Source: Paracoccaceae bacterium (lineage in GTDB: Bacteria > Pseudomonadota > Alphaproteobacteria > Rhodobacterales > Rhodobacteraceae). From it: 64,000 nt of DNA. Each line of letters starts with the position of its first letter. Position 1 is the first letter of the stretch. The notes below the pieces were generated by a model. It saw only the letters and a list, made by a program, of their open reading frames with translations. It was not told where the DNA came from and made no database searches. Of this stretch, positions 63,091 through 64,000 are shown piece after piece. The position numbers and the translations under genes are program-made. The stretch is from positions 1 to 64,000 of the forward strand of contig JAHEJA010000028.1 of NCBI GenBank assembly GCA_024639125.1, in the 5' to 3' direction.

Positions 63091-64000
63091 ATGATCAAGG
63101 TCACCCACAAGCCCGCACTTGTTGGACCTGCGGCCTGGACCCACATCTTGGGGCCACAGCGATCATATGGGGCGCTTGACGGAAATCACACTTGTGATGT
63201 CACTATAATTGGTGGTGGCTTTGCGGGCTTATCGGCGGCGCGTCGGTTGTTGGAATTGGACCCTAATTTAAGCATTGCAATTGTGGATGCCTTGACCATC
63301 GGACAAGGCTCCGCAGGGCGCAATTCGGGGTTTATGATTGATCTGCCGCATGATCTTGCCTCAGAAGATTATGCAGGGGCAGGGGATGATCGCGCAACAA
63401 TTGATTTAAACCGTCAGGCAATTGAATTTGCTGCCCGCGCGGTTCAAGACTATGAGATTGATCCAAATTATTTTGACCGTGCAGGCAAAATCAACGGAGC
63501 GGCAACGGTGGCGGCGCATCACCATAACGTGACGTATGCCCAGCACCTGACCACATTGGGCGAGAAAAGCGACCTGTTAGATCGCCAACAGATGCATGAA
63601 ATCACGGGGTCTCGGCACTATATCGGCGGGCTTTATAGTCCCGGCACTGTGATGCTTCAGCCGGGGGGGTATGTGTGTGGATTGGCGCGGGGTCTGCATC
63701 GCAACGGCCTTCGGATTTATGAACAAAGTCCGGTTGTGGCGATGACGCGACATGGATCGGCTTGGGATATCGAAACCCCCAAAGGAAGGCTGCATTCGGA
63801 TCGCGTCATCTTGACTGTGAATGGTCATTTGGAAAGCTTTGGCTTTGCCAAGCGCCGATTGATGCAGTTGTTTCTGTTCGCGGTTATGACGCCAAAGTTG
63901 GATGCCGACGCCCTTGCGCGTTTGGGGGGGCATTCCCGTTGGGGGATTACGCCATCTGATCCCATGGGCACAACAGTGCGTCGCATTGATACGGGGCAGG
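63091..64000 (+). CDS. FAD-dependent amine/imino-acid oxidoreductase, 3' end beyond window
   Basis: The first 303 codons of a DAO-fold flavoprotein are present. The N-terminus has the dinucleotide motif IIGGGFAGLSAARRL (about residues 40-54) with a following acidic VDALTIGQGSAGRNSGFM, a pattern shared with PuuB/OrdL-type oxidases (gamma-glutamylputrescine oxidase, glycine oxidase and sarcosine oxidase relatives). It starts 3 bases after the ALDH stop. Such enzymes oxidise a C-N bond to an imine, producing an aldehyde after hydrolysis, which fits the aldehyde dehydrogenase upstream. The missing C-terminus and unknown substrate limit the call. Confidence 0.82.
   Translation, partial: MIKVTHKPALVGPAAWTHILGPQRSYGALDGNHTCDVTIIGGGFAGLSAARRLLELDPNLSIAIVDALTIGQGSAGRNSGFMIDLPHDLASEDYAGAGDDRATIDLNRQAIEFAARAVQDYEIDPNYFDRAGKINGAATVAAHHHNVTYAQHLTTLGEKSDLLDRQQMHEITGSRHYIGGLYSPGTVMLQPGGYVCGLARGLHRNGLRIYEQSPVVAMTRHGSAWDIETPKGRLHSDRVILTVNGHLESFGFAKRRLMQLFLFAVMTPKLDADALARLGGHSRWGITPSDPMGTTVRRIDTGQ

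Overview
This 64 kb window (roughly 50% GC) looks like DNA of a marine alphaproteobacterium of the Roseobacter group (Rhodobacteraceae). Supporting this are several TRAP and ABC transporters for organic solutes, a DmdA-like tetrahydrofolate-dependent demethylase, a full sulfonate (DHPS) catabolic cluster, and a Rep_3-type plasmid initiator with a ParAB pair as found on roseobacter extrachromosomal replicons. The assignment rests on gene content only. The replication module at 51.0-55.2 kb suggests the window belongs to a plasmid or chromid, or to a chromosome carrying an integrated one. I see no rRNA, tRNA, transposase or CRISPR array.

Left part (1-21.6 kb), sugars and polyols: a secreted repeat-domain protein runs off the left edge. 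Then come a MocE-like Rieske ferredoxin, a TIM-barrel isomerase and an IolG-type inositol dehydrogenase, followed by an alpha-glucoside operon (aglE-F-G-A-K). On the other strand iolD-C-B-J is headed by a perfect LacI-type palindrome, with its probable LacI regulator upstream. The inositol route is incomplete here: iolE and iolA are absent. An Lrp/AsnC regulator, a DmdA-like demethylase, an OsmC-like protein and a large GH3 beta-glucosidase follow.

Middle part (21.6-42.2 kb), transport and organosulfur: a TRAP-IclR operon lies divergent from a GMC oxidoreductase. A tungstate-type ABC transporter in B-C-A order and an AzlCD exporter come next. The centrepiece is 30.9-42.2 kb, read as 2,3-dihydroxypropane-1-sulfonate (DHPS) degradation: a LacI regulator, three candidate operators, a small membrane protein, a TRAP transporter, HpsN-, HpsO- and HpsP-like dehydrogenases, sulfolactate sulfo-lyase SuyAB, a ComC-type sulfolactate dehydrogenase and a SuyZ-like anion exporter. 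The expected route is DHPS to (R)-sulfolactate, then to pyruvate plus sulfite, with anion export. Stem-loops split the cluster into expression segments.

Right part (42.2-64 kb), stress, copper, replication and amine/amino-acid metabolism: divergent katG/oxyR, an SDR, an aldose 1-epimerase and a TAT-exported rhodanese are followed by copA-cueR behind a textbook 19-bp-spacer CueR promoter. The replicon core is parB, parA, a 22-bp iteron array and a Rep_3 initiator. Beyond it lie a trimethylamine-dehydrogenase-like flavoprotein lacking one iron-sulfur cysteine, a monomeric isocitrate dehydrogenase, and a GntR-led cluster of DapA-family lyase, aldehyde dehydrogenase and FAD oxidoreductase cut by the right edge. 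Near-identical 12-bp palindromes flank the isocitrate dehydrogenase/GntR intergenic region.
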